A stretch of 35,021 nucleotides of DNA from Prevotella sp. (GTDB lineage Bacteria > Bacteroidota > Bacteroidia > Bacteroidales > Bacteroidaceae). Both the position numbers and the translations under genes were made by a program. The notes beneath the pieces are model-generated. The model was not told where the DNA came from and searched no databases. It saw only the letters and a list, made by a program, of their open reading frames with translations. Of this stretch, positions 26,228 through 34,305 are shown piece after piece. Within the stretch, counting starts at the first letter, position 1, and every line of letters begins with the position of its first letter. The stretch spans positions 1 through 35,021 of the forward strand of contig JAEETC010000019.1 of NCBI GenBank assembly GCA_016286585.1. Direction: 5' to 3'.

Positions 26228-26255
26228 ATCAAAAATTATAGTTAATTTATCAAAA
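26228..26255. promoter_or_regulatory. Candidate regulator site shared with the PL11 operon promoter
   Basis: ATCA at 26228 and 26249 are 21 bp apart around a TTATAGT core; 23 of 28 positions equal 9942-9969. Relative to its -7 box the element is 22 bp further upstream than at the PL11 promoter, about two helical turns, so it keeps the same DNA face. The second half-site resembles the first (ATCAAAA in both). This suits a dimeric AraC-type activator. Confidence 0.45.
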
Positions 26256-26284
26256 TAAAAGGTTCCGCACCGCCCTTGACAAGC

Positions 26285-29200
26285 TCACGGCAACACTTCC
26301 AGCATGTAAATGGCATCCAGACTCCACAAGGCTGCATTATTCGTACTCAGACCAGGCAACTCGTCGAGAGATGCAGGTACCTCTGGAGGCAAGATCGGAT
26401 GGGATGATTCTGCTAGTCGCAGGCCATGATCAGCTTCTCCCCAAAGAGCCTGCCACACGTTCTTCATCCGTTGGGGATCACGATCCTGCCAGGCGGCATA
26501 GGCTTCCAGACGGCGAACAGGGAACTGATGGTGGCGGGTCTCCCAGGCCATCTGTTTGTAACGGCGGGCGAAGTCGAGCCAACAGTCATTGAACAAGGAA
26601 CAAGGAACCATCGGCAACAGTTCGTTCATCACCTCGAAACCACCCATGATGGTCATCAGGTGATTGGTCATCCGAAGTTTCGGGTCTCCATCGTATGTGA
26701 TACGCCCTGTGGCCGGATCGTAACCCTTGGCCAGATTTCCGGTGAAGATGCCATCGGGGAGAGCTGCAATTGACTGCATACCCGTCAGGATCTTATCGCG
26801 ATAACGCTCGGTGCCGAAACGTTCCCATTCCGTCATCCAGTTCCCGGCATACGCCAACCAGTCAGGTCCGATCCGAAGACGGGCAGGCATATGGCTCGGA
26901 TACAGGCTCCGAGGCTCTGCCAGACGCATAGGATCCAGATGATACAGCAAAGTATCGGCATCGCGCTGGGCAGACATCAGGTCGCCTGTCCGCTCATCGG
27001 TGGTCAGATAATAATAGAACCGATTGAAGGCTGCCTGGCTGATACGGGCTTCCTTAGCCCCGCAACCCCAATGGCTGACATTATGACGACTACCCAACGG
27101 GGCGAACGGACCTATATGATAGACATCGACCTCGCTGCAATGGCGGGTCATCGCCTCGGCCATCTTCCAGATATCAGCTCGGCCTGTCCGGAGGAAGTTA
27201 TACCAGAGCCACATGGGGGTGGCCAGTTCGGTGTTATCCCAGGCATAGCCTCCTACATCGTACCGCCAGCTGTGTCGCTCTGAGTCGTAGGCATGCATGA
27301 TATCGCCATAGTTCCAGAAACCATACCACTTATGTTGCTCTATGGCCCGCTGATAGAAGTCGGTGAAGAGTGCCAGCCGCTGCTCGGTGGGATCCTTCCC
27401 GTCTTTGGGCAACGACCAGATGCCGAAGGCTCTTTTCTCATAAAGATACTCGGATGTCGGCAAAAGTTGTGCATCCGACATCAGCCGGTCTGCATCACGA
27501 GCCACCTGCGCCTTTCCCTGATATCCCGCCTGAGGCAAAAGCCACAGCGTGCTGGTACGGGCGATGCCGTAGGGAGTACTCATACCTTCCTGGACATCCT
27601 CATAGCTGGCCCGCAGCCCATGAGCCACCGTATCATAATGACAAAGGTTCATCGGTTCGGCCTCCGGACTCCACAGCCACATTGTCAGTTCGGCTTCGCT
27701 ACTCCGACAATGACCGACCTCCATCGATGATGGGTACGACTGCCAGAAATCCTTCATGCCTACAGCGAGTCCGCCCTTCGTATCGCCAACGAAAACATAG
27801 CCGGGCGAACGGTTTCCGGTAAAAGTTCCTATCCACGGACTCACGGCTGTAGCGCGCTTACGTACGGAGAAGGCATTGTCTGTCTGCTGGGAAAGTCGGA
27901 AGCCATCCCACTGCGCCCAGTCCTTCAGATATAGACGAATTCTCTGAGGGATGGAGTCTGTCGCGATATGCCGACCCTTGAGCTGCGCGGCCCGCAGCAG
28001 GGAATGGTCGCTGCCTTGTTCCAGCAGTTGTACCGGCTCTGCCCACACGCCACCGTCATCAGTAGCAAAAGCCACATGACGGTTATAGGCCTCCTCCCGC
28101 ATCGGGATCTGTAGTCGCAGGCCCAGTGATGTCAGCATATCCCGTTGCTCATCACCGTCATAAATAAAGGTGTGAACCAACTTCACCTGTTCACTGCCTG
28201 CATAAAAATAGAGGCGAACGGTAAAAGGCAGCCATTCTCGGCCATCTCCAGAGTGCAGACCTTCGATTCTGATGGTCGCACGCACCTTGCCGACGCGTTC
28301 TACAGTAACATGTTTGATCTCTGAGTGAAAAGTTCTGTCTGCTGTCGAAGCAATCAATGTCGCTGGTCCTCCAACTCGTCTGCCATCCAGACAGAGACTG
28401 TCGAGCAAGAAGCCGCCCTTTTGAGGGATATAAGCCTTCAGCCGACCCGTATTGACGACGATGTAGTCACCCTGATCGGCACAATCGAGCAGCAAAGATC
28501 CTTTCGCCATGTTTTTCTCTGCTTTCACTACGCTGGGGCAGCTTCCTGCTGGGATAACAGCAGCCAAACCAGCCCACTTCACAGAGCCATCGGGCCATCG
28601 GGCGTTCACCCAAGCATCGGTGGGGATCTTATCGGAGAGTGTGAGTTGAGAGACATCCCTCAGTTCTCCTTGTGCAAACGGCACACCGAAACTGACGGGC
28701 TGAGAGTCGTTTACAGATTTCACCCAATGCAACGGCACACCCGTTGTCTGATATGAAAGCATCGGGGTGTCGTAGGCTTTGAAGTTGGTGATGCGTGTCC
28801 TCGATAATGTCGTCCGGAAACCGAACCATCCCTCCTCAAGCGGCTGTGGATCCAGATAATCTACGATACAAACACCATCGATGAAGAAGCGTGTATGTCC
28901 CAGTTTGCTTTCTATCTTGACATGATACCAATGGTTAGCTTTCAGCAGATGCGATGCATCCGTATATTCCTTCAGGATTGCCGGACGTTTGGCTGCATCC
29001 TCCACCCCTTCCTCGTTACCATCATAACGGCGGAAGCGCGTCGTTGTATTATGGTTGCCGCCATAACCGAGGTAGTACATCTGTAACGTATAACAGCGCA
29101 CGAAGATGCCACTGCGCCATTCGGTCCTCGTCCAAAGGTTCTTGGCATGAGGATCTGAGGCCAACCAGAAACAGTTCAGGTCACTGAGTCGGTCACCGGG

Positions 29201-29452
29201 TTTCCCTTCATCCACCACACAGGCATCATATTCGACGGTCATTCCCTGACGCATCTTCTCCTTACGCCATAGCGTCAGCCCCTTGGGCGACAGCAGCTCG
29301 CATGTATCACCTCTGAACGTCACTCGATAGTCCGGTGATTCTGACTCCACCTGCCAATACTTCTTGAACTCCCGGCTGTTAAGACCAGACTGACCAAAAG
29401 AAACGACAATTGAGCCACAAACAAAGAAAAATATAAACAGTATCCGTTTCAT
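26285..29452 (-). CDS. DUF6250 plus PL26-like (PcRGLX/YetA) exo-rhamnogalacturonan lyase
   Basis: 1055 aa with a signal peptide ending near VSFGQ. Residues about 30-240 match DUF6250, a lectin-like jelly roll (SDLNCFWLASDP, YYLGYGGNHNTTTRFRRYDG, GWFGFRTTLSRTRITNF). Then comes the RIFT-barrel start typical of PcRGLX/YetA-like proteins (VSFGVPFAQGELRD; ARWPDGSVKWAGL), a central beta-sandwich (about 400-640) and a C-terminal alpha/alpha toroid (about 650-1050; WYGFWNYGDIMHAYD, WDNTELATPMWLWYNFLRTG). Penicillium PcRGLX, founder of PL26, removes unsaturated disaccharides from RG-I chain ends. The same role is inferred here. It starts 36 nt after the esterase gene, so they are cotranscribed. Exact family membership needs a profile search; DUF6250 is the more certain part. 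Confidence 0.82.
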   Translation of the reverse strand: MKRILFIFFFVCGSIVVSFGQSGLNSREFKKYWQVESESPDYRVTFRGDTCELLSPKGLTLWRKEKMRQGMTVEYDACVVDEGKPGDRLSDLNCFWLASDPHAKNLWTRTEWRSGIFVRCYTLQMYYLGYGGNHNTTTRFRRYDGNEEGVEDAAKRPAILKEYTDASHLLKANHWYHVKIESKLGHTRFFIDGVCIVDYLDPQPLEEGWFGFRTTLSRTRITNFKAYDTPMLSYQTTGVPLHWVKSVNDSQPVSFGVPFAQGELRDVSQLTLSDKIPTDAWVNARWPDGSVKWAGLAAVIPAGSCPSVVKAEKNMAKGSLLLDCADQGDYIVVNTGRLKAYIPQKGGFLLDSLCLDGRRVGGPATLIASTADRTFHSEIKHVTVERVGKVRATIRIEGLHSGDGREWLPFTVRLYFYAGSEQVKLVHTFIYDGDEQRDMLTSLGLRLQIPMREEAYNRHVAFATDDGGVWAEPVQLLEQGSDHSLLRAAQLKGRHIATDSIPQRIRLYLKDWAQWDGFRLSQQTDNAFSVRKRATAVSPWIGTFTGNRSPGYVFVGDTKGGLAVGMKDFWQSYPSSMEVGHCRSSEAELTMWLWSPEAEPMNLCHYDTVAHGLRASYEDVQEGMSTPYGIARTSTLWLLPQAGYQGKAQVARDADRLMSDAQLLPTSEYLYEKRAFGIWSLPKDGKDPTEQRLALFTDFYQRAIEQHKWYGFWNYGDIMHAYDSERHSWRYDVGGYAWDNTELATPMWLWYNFLRTGRADIWKMAEAMTRHCSEVDVYHIGPFAPLGSRHNVSHWGCGAKEARISQAAFNRFYYYLTTDERTGDLMSAQRDADTLLYHLDPMRLAEPRSLYPSHMPARLRIGPDWLAYAGNWMTEWERFGTERYRDKILTGMQSIAALPDGIFTGNLAKGYDPATGRITYDGDPKLRMTNHLMTIMGGFEVMNELLPMVPCSLFNDCWLDFARRYKQMAWETRHHQFPVRRLEAYAAWQDRDPQRMKNVWQALWGEADHGLRLAESSHPILPPEVPASLDELPGLSTNNAALWSLDAIYMLEVLP

Positions 29453-29488
29453 AACCTGATATGATTTAATTCATTCCACCTTTCATAT

Positions 29489-30649
29489 TCACAGATGTTT
29501 TTGGAAAAATTCCAACACGCGCTGCTGAGCCCGTTTGGGACAGCTGTGCGGCATCTCCCAGAGTTCCGTCTCAAGCCGTTCGTCTGCCCCTTGACTCTTC
29601 CACGTCTCATGCATTGTGGCAAATGCCTTTTCCACACCAGCCACAGGAAAGAGTTTATCCTGCGAACCATTGATGAACAGCATCGGCTTCGGACAGGCGA
29701 TACTCGCCACATGCGGATAGTCGAGCCATCGGCGCAAACCAGGCAGACAGTTGGCGAAGCCGCCGTTCTCAGTACGCTTATACTTGAAACTCAGTTGTTC
29801 GTCGGTGGTTGTGAGCCAGCAGACAGCCGTTCCCACCTTGATATGATCAGAAAGCGCTGAGAGCATCCAGGCGCGATAGGCACCCATCGACCAACCCGTA
29901 CATCCTATACGTGAGGCGTCTACCTCCGGCATCGAGGCCAGAAACTCCGTACCTGCCATATCATCGTAAGTCATCCAGGCGCAGAGATCAATGCCATACA
30001 TCATCATATTACCCGCAATGATATCATAACGCTCACGAAGCGGTCCTTCCTTCTGTCCGCGTTCGCCCCACATTGGCGCATCGGCAGAGAATACCACATA
30101 GCCATGCTTAGCCAGATAGTCGCCGAAGAACTGACCCTCATAGCCTGCCAACCAAGCCTCAGCATCCTTGATGACCGTAGAGTCCTCACAGGCCAGCGGA
30201 CGGATCATCTTCTCCTTACCAATGAAGAGGTGCGCCCCATGATCATGCAAGGCATTTACGGCTGGGAAAGGTCCTTTGCCATCAGGTATCAGCACATAAG
30301 CCGGCACCGTATAATAACGGGAGAGTCTGACCTCTATCTTCCGAGCCTTATAACCATCGCGCTGTTCTTCAAAGAGAACCTTCACCTCATAGCCAGCAGG
30401 AGGAGCTGGCGGTGGCATGAGCATACAATCCAACACCTTCTGACGAGCCACCCTGCGCCACGCTTCGAAGTCAATTATCCCGGCATTCTGCCAGGCCAAA
30501 GGGAAGTCGAAGTCTGCTATCAGCGAATCGGCATAGACAGGCAGATTACGCATGAACTCATATCGGTCGCGTTGCTGGGCATGAACCACACTGGCAACAC
30601 CTACACTATACACCAGAGCTATGAACAGGATCGTCTTGAATAGTTTCAT
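29489..30649 (-). CDS. Secreted alpha/beta-hydrolase, probable pectin esterase
   Basis: 386 aa from the ATG at 30649, which opens a good signal peptide (MKLFKTILFIALVYSVGVAS). A longer frame from 30766 would run through the promoter box at 30673-30680 and bury the signal peptide, so it is rejected. Dienelactone-hydrolase-like fold: Ser254 in GWSMGA, Asp331 in NGSQDKLFP and His368 in EMPHSCPKRA form the catalytic triad; AVNALHDHGAHLFIGK is probably the oxyanion region. Proteins of this type (Abhydrolase_7-like) occur in Bacteroides pectin PULs, where BT1017 (CE19) is a pectin methylesterase. Removal of acetyl or methyl esters from RG-I oligosaccharides is inferred. First gene of a two-gene unit with the PL26-like lyase. 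Confidence 0.82.
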   Translation of the reverse strand: MKLFKTILFIALVYSVGVASVVHAQQRDRYEFMRNLPVYADSLIADFDFPLAWQNAGIIDFEAWRRVARQKVLDCMLMPPPAPPAGYEVKVLFEEQRDGYKARKIEVRLSRYYTVPAYVLIPDGKGPFPAVNALHDHGAHLFIGKEKMIRPLACEDSTVIKDAEAWLAGYEGQFFGDYLAKHGYVVFSADAPMWGERGQKEGPLRERYDIIAGNMMMYGIDLCAWMTYDDMAGTEFLASMPEVDASRIGCTGWSMGAYRAWMLSALSDHIKVGTAVCWLTTTDEQLSFKYKRTENGGFANCLPGLRRWLDYPHVASIACPKPMLFINGSQDKLFPVAGVEKAFATMHETWKSQGADERLETELWEMPHSCPKRAQQRVLEFFQKHL

Positions 30650-30672
30650 ACGTTTTGTTGATTTGATGGGGG

Positions 30673-30680
30673 CAAAGGTA
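30673..30680 (-). promoter_or_regulatory. -7 element for the esterase-lyase unit
   Basis: TACCTTTG on the minus strand fits TAnnTTTG and lies 24 bp upstream of the ATG at 30649. It supports the shorter start. The -33 element is not clear. Confidence 0.5.
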
Positions 30681-30730
30681 CTATGTTTTTTGCGATATCG
30701 TCTTTGATTTTTGGCAAAAGCACCCAACTT

Positions 30731-30762
30731 TTTGGGATATCCGGGAAAAATCATTAACTTTG
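30731..30762 (+). promoter_or_regulatory. Promoter of the GH105-GH2 unit
   Basis: On the plus strand TTTG (30731-30734) is followed after 20 nt by TAACTTTG (30755-30762), a good Bacteroidota promoter, 28 bp upstream of the ATG at 30791. It is divergent from the minus-strand promoter at 30673, with about 75 bp between the two -7 boxes. Confidence 0.6.
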
Positions 30763-30790
30763 CCAACAGAAACTTAAAATCCCAAAGACA

Positions 30791-31933
30791 ATGAGAAGAT
30801 TTATTCTTATCCAGACAGTCGTGTTCATCGCCATGAGCACATCCGCCCAGAAGGTGAAAAGCGATGACGTGATGAACACATTACGCACAGTCAACAACTA
30901 CTTCATGGCGAAGTATGCAGACCCTACCCTACCGACAAACGTAAACAAGATACGTCCATCGTCCCTTTGGACTAGAGCCGTCTACTACGAAGGACTGATG
31001 GCGCTCTATGAAATCGACTCTGATGCACGTTATACAGACTATACCGACCGCTGGGCCTCTTTCCATCAGTGGACACCCCGCAATGGTGTGAAGACCAATG
31101 ATGCCGACGACCAGTGCTGCGGACAGACATACGTCGACCGATACATGCAGAGCGGCGGGGAGGGAAAGATCAAATATGTGATTGAGAATCTCAACCACCA
31201 AATGCAGACTCCGAATCCTAAGGCCGATGGCGAACTCTACGGCTGGTGGACCTGGATTGATGCCATCCAGATGGCGATGCCTCTATATATGCAGATCTAT
31301 AAAGTGACAGGTGACCGCAAGTATGCCGACCATGCGATGAAGATGTACCGCTGGAGCCGTAACACTCTGGCAGGCGGACTGTTCAATGAAAAGGAAGGTT
31401 TATGGTGGAGGGACAAGGACTACGTGGCCCCCTATCAGACACCCGACGGTAAGAACTGCTACTGGAGTCGAGGCAACGGCTGGGTCTATGCTGCGCTTGT
31501 ACGTTGCATGAATCAGCTCTCGCCCAAGGATAAGTATTATAAGGAACTGAAAAAGGACTTCCTCACGATGAGTGCGGCCTTGAAAGCCTGTCAGCGTCAG
31601 GAGGACGGATTGTGGAATCCAAGTCTTGTGTCGTACGCCGACTATGGCGGTAAGGAGATGTCGGGCACCGCCCTCTTCCTCTACGGCATGAGCTGGGGAA
31701 TCAGAATGGGATTCCTCAAGGCCACAGAATACAAACCTGTATGCGACAGAGCCTGGGAAGGTTTGGTGCGCGACTGCGTACACCCAGACGGATTCCTCGG
31801 CTGGGCACAGGGCACAGGCAAGGATCCTTCAGCAGGACAGCCTCTCTCTTACACAAAAGTGCCCGACTTCGAAGACTACGGCACAGGCTGCTTCTTATTA
31901 GGTGGTGTTGAATATTATAAGTTAGTAAAATGA
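30791..31933 (+). CDS. GH105 unsaturated rhamnogalacturonyl hydrolase
   Basis: 380 aa, the usual GH105 length, with a signal peptide ending near MSTSAQ. Typical alpha/alpha-barrel motifs: LWTRAVYYEGLMALYEID, DADDQCCGQTYVDRY, GELYGWWTWIDAIQMAMP, YWSRGNGWVYAALVR and FEDYGTGCFLLGGVEYYKL. Asp107 and Asp157 correspond in position to the invariant Asp pair of YteR/YesR (88 and 143). These enzymes hydrate the double bond of unsaturated galacturonate linked to rhamnose, completing what PL9, PL11 and PL26 lyases start. A signal peptide predicts the periplasm, downstream of SusCD import. Its stop overlaps the next start (ATGA), so it is translationally coupled to GH2. It is quite different from the partial GH105 at 1-577. 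Confidence 0.94.
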   Translation: MRRFILIQTVVFIAMSTSAQKVKSDDVMNTLRTVNNYFMAKYADPTLPTNVNKIRPSSLWTRAVYYEGLMALYEIDSDARYTDYTDRWASFHQWTPRNGVKTNDADDQCCGQTYVDRYMQSGGEGKIKYVIENLNHQMQTPNPKADGELYGWWTWIDAIQMAMPLYMQIYKVTGDRKYADHAMKMYRWSRNTLAGGLFNEKEGLWWRDKDYVAPYQTPDGKNCYWSRGNGWVYAALVRCMNQLSPKDKYYKELKKDFLTMSAALKACQRQEDGLWNPSLVSYADYGGKEMSGTALFLYGMSWGIRMGFLKATEYKPVCDRAWEGLVRDCVHPDGFLGWAQGTGKDPSAGQPLSYTKVPDFEDYGTGCFLLGGVEYYKLVK

Positions 31934-34305
31934 AAAGAATCTGTTTTGTCATCACGACTATCATGACGATGCTGAGTGCATCGGGACAGCGTCATATTGA
32001 AAACCTTAACTTCGGATGGGAATTTCGTCTGAATAACGAAGGCGAATGGCGGAGGGTTGATGTGCCGCACGACTTCCAGATAGAACAGCCGTGGGTGGCT
32101 CCTGCCGCTGATGAGAGACCCGACAATACCGACGTGGCCGCCAACATCAAGAGCCGTCTCTCAAGTCGCGGTTTCAAGGAAATGGGCAAGGGTTACTACC
32201 GTATGCACTACACACCAGCCGCAGAACTGAAGGGTCAGCGTGTATTGCTCGACTTCGAGGGCATCATGTACACTGCCGACGTGTTGGTCAATGGTCAACT
32301 TGTAGGTGGCACGAACTACGGCTATGTGGGTTTTGAGATAGATGTGACCGACAACCTGAAGTATGGTGAAGACAACTTGATAGAGGTTATAGCTGACACC
32401 CGTGAGCCAGGCAACTCCCGCTGGTACACTGGCGGCGGACTCTACCGTAATGTCTGCATCGTTACAACCCCTAAGGACATGTACTTCTCCCGCCATCCGC
32501 TCTTTATCACCACCCGCGACAACAAATATGTCAGTATCAGTGCGGAGTTCGTAAACCGCAACAAGGGAGAAGCAACAAACATCGCCCTGCAGATAATTGA
32601 TCCTGACGGTGAGACGGTGTACAACAATACCATAGCGATCAAACGTCATAAGATGACCCGTCATCAGGAGACACCCATCGTCACAGACACCGAGATACAC
32701 AACCCTAAGGTCTGGGATCTCGATACACCTTATTTATATATAGTGAAGGCCCAGCTGCTACGTGAGGACGGTACGGTGGCCGATGAGACCTATGAACAGT
32801 TCGGTATCCGTACCATTGAGTTCGGCCCAGACTATGGTTTCAAGCTCAACGGCAGGAAGGTGTTGCTGAAAGGCTATGCCAACCACCACACATTAGGAGC
32901 CCTCGGTGCTGCTGCCTATCCCAAGGCCATCGAGAAACGCATCAAACTGATGAAGGAGTTCGGCATGAACCATATCCGCACCTCGCACAACCCTTATAGC
33001 CGCGACTTCATCCGTCTCTGCGACAAGTACGGCATACTGGTTGTGGACGAGCTATACGACAAGTGGACCCAACAGCATACAGGTGGAAAAGTGCCATTCG
33101 AACAACACTGGCAGTATGAGGTACCAGAATGGGTCAAGCGCGATCGCAACTCGCCATCCGTCATCCTGTGGAGTCTCGGCAATGAGTTACAGCAGGATCC
33201 CAATATGCCGTTCAACGACTTCGGTGTGACGATGTTTAAGTTGCAGAAGACACTCCTGCAACGCTACGACTCCACCCGACTTGTGACAGTGGCCATGCAC
33301 CCACGCTACCGTAACTGGGAGACAGATTCCCTACCCCATGATCTGGCGATGATCACCGACATTCAGGCGTATAACTACCGTTATATGTATTTCCCTGGCG
33401 ACGGACGACGATTCCCATGGATGACGTTCTACCAGAGTGAGGCCAACATGACCAACATGGGACCGAACTTCTTTGAGATGAACCTTGACCGTGTGATTGG
33501 TTTGGCTTATTGGGGTGCTATCGACTACCTCGGCGAGAGTCAGGGATGGCCCACAAAGGGTTGGGCACAAGGTGTGTTCGACATCTCCCTCCAGCCCAAG
33601 CCCAAAGCCTGGCTTATGCGTTCGTTCTTCAAACCAGAGGAGCCGACAGTCCACATCGCCATCATCGACAATAAGGCAGAAGCCATCATGTGGAACGGCA
33701 TCAACACCGCCAACGATGGTATGAGTGACCACTTCAACCGCAAGCCTGGTTCACAGCTCAGCCTCATCACCTACACCAATGCCGACGAGGTGGAACTGCT
33801 GTTGAACGGCAAGAGTCTCGGCAGGAAACAGAACCCTAAGGACAACCCCAAACAGAGAAATCAGATCCGTTGGGAGGGCATCACCTATGCCGAGGGTCGT
33901 CTGGAAGCTGTCGCCTATAACAACGGAAAGGTTGTTGCCCGCCACAAGATTGAGACAACGGGTAAAGCCGTGCGTGTGATTGCTACACCTGAGGACACCT
34001 CGTGGAAGGCTGACGGCACAGACCTGATGCATGTTCGCATAGAGGCCGTTGACAGCAAAGGCCGCCGTGTACCAATGGCACAGGATGAGCTAAAGTTTGA
34101 GGTTGAGGGAGATGCACGCATCGTGGCTGTCAGCAGCGGCAATCATAATAGCGACGAGCTGAACGTCACAGACCACCGTTGCCTTTACAACGGCTCTGCA
34201 CTGGTTATCCTCCGTGCCGGTAAGACGCCTTCAACAGTAACTTTGAAGACCTCATCAGCGGCATTCAAGACCGTCACCACAAAACTACAGCTGAACAGTT
34301 TGTAG
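31930..34305 (+). CDS. GH2 beta-galactosidase-type enzyme with DUF4982 and C-terminal domain
   Basis: 791 aa with a signal peptide (MKRICFVITTIMTMLSASGQ). Domain order: sugar-binding jelly roll (about 22-180; WRRVDVPHDFQIEQPW, YTGGGLYRNV), immunoglobulin-like domain (about 185-295), TIM barrel (about 298-575; KLNGRKVLLKGYANHHTLGA, HIRTSHNPYSRDF), DUF4982 (about 590-690; NADEVELLLNGKSLG) and a GH2 C-terminal Ig-like domain (about 695-785). Acid/base Glu419 is in LGNEL and nucleophile Glu504 in YQSEANM. It probably removes beta-galactose from RG-I side chains; substrate is from context. The start overlaps the GH105 stop by four bases. Its 3' end overlaps the convergent menD gene by 21 bp, with no terminator between. 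Confidence 0.93.
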   Translation: MKRICFVITTIMTMLSASGQRHIENLNFGWEFRLNNEGEWRRVDVPHDFQIEQPWVAPAADERPDNTDVAANIKSRLSSRGFKEMGKGYYRMHYTPAAELKGQRVLLDFEGIMYTADVLVNGQLVGGTNYGYVGFEIDVTDNLKYGEDNLIEVIADTREPGNSRWYTGGGLYRNVCIVTTPKDMYFSRHPLFITTRDNKYVSISAEFVNRNKGEATNIALQIIDPDGETVYNNTIAIKRHKMTRHQETPIVTDTEIHNPKVWDLDTPYLYIVKAQLLREDGTVADETYEQFGIRTIEFGPDYGFKLNGRKVLLKGYANHHTLGALGAAAYPKAIEKRIKLMKEFGMNHIRTSHNPYSRDFIRLCDKYGILVVDELYDKWTQQHTGGKVPFEQHWQYEVPEWVKRDRNSPSVILWSLGNELQQDPNMPFNDFGVTMFKLQKTLLQRYDSTRLVTVAMHPRYRNWETDSLPHDLAMITDIQAYNYRYMYFPGDGRRFPWMTFYQSEANMTNMGPNFFEMNLDRVIGLAYWGAIDYLGESQGWPTKGWAQGVFDISLQPKPKAWLMRSFFKPEEPTVHIAIIDNKAEAIMWNGINTANDGMSDHFNRKPGSQLSLITYTNADEVELLLNGKSLGRKQNPKDNPKQRNQIRWEGITYAEGRLEAVAYNNGKVVARHKIETTGKAVRVIATPEDTSWKADGTDLMHVRIEAVDSKGRRVPMAQDELKFEVEGDARIVAVSSGNHNSDELNVTDHRCLYNGSALVILRAGKTPSTVTLKTSSAAFKTVTTKLQLNSL

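Noticed and set aside
30650..30766. Upstream extension of the esterase gene to 30766
   Set aside because: It spans the TAnnTTTG element at 30673-30680 and hides the signal peptide beginning at 30649.
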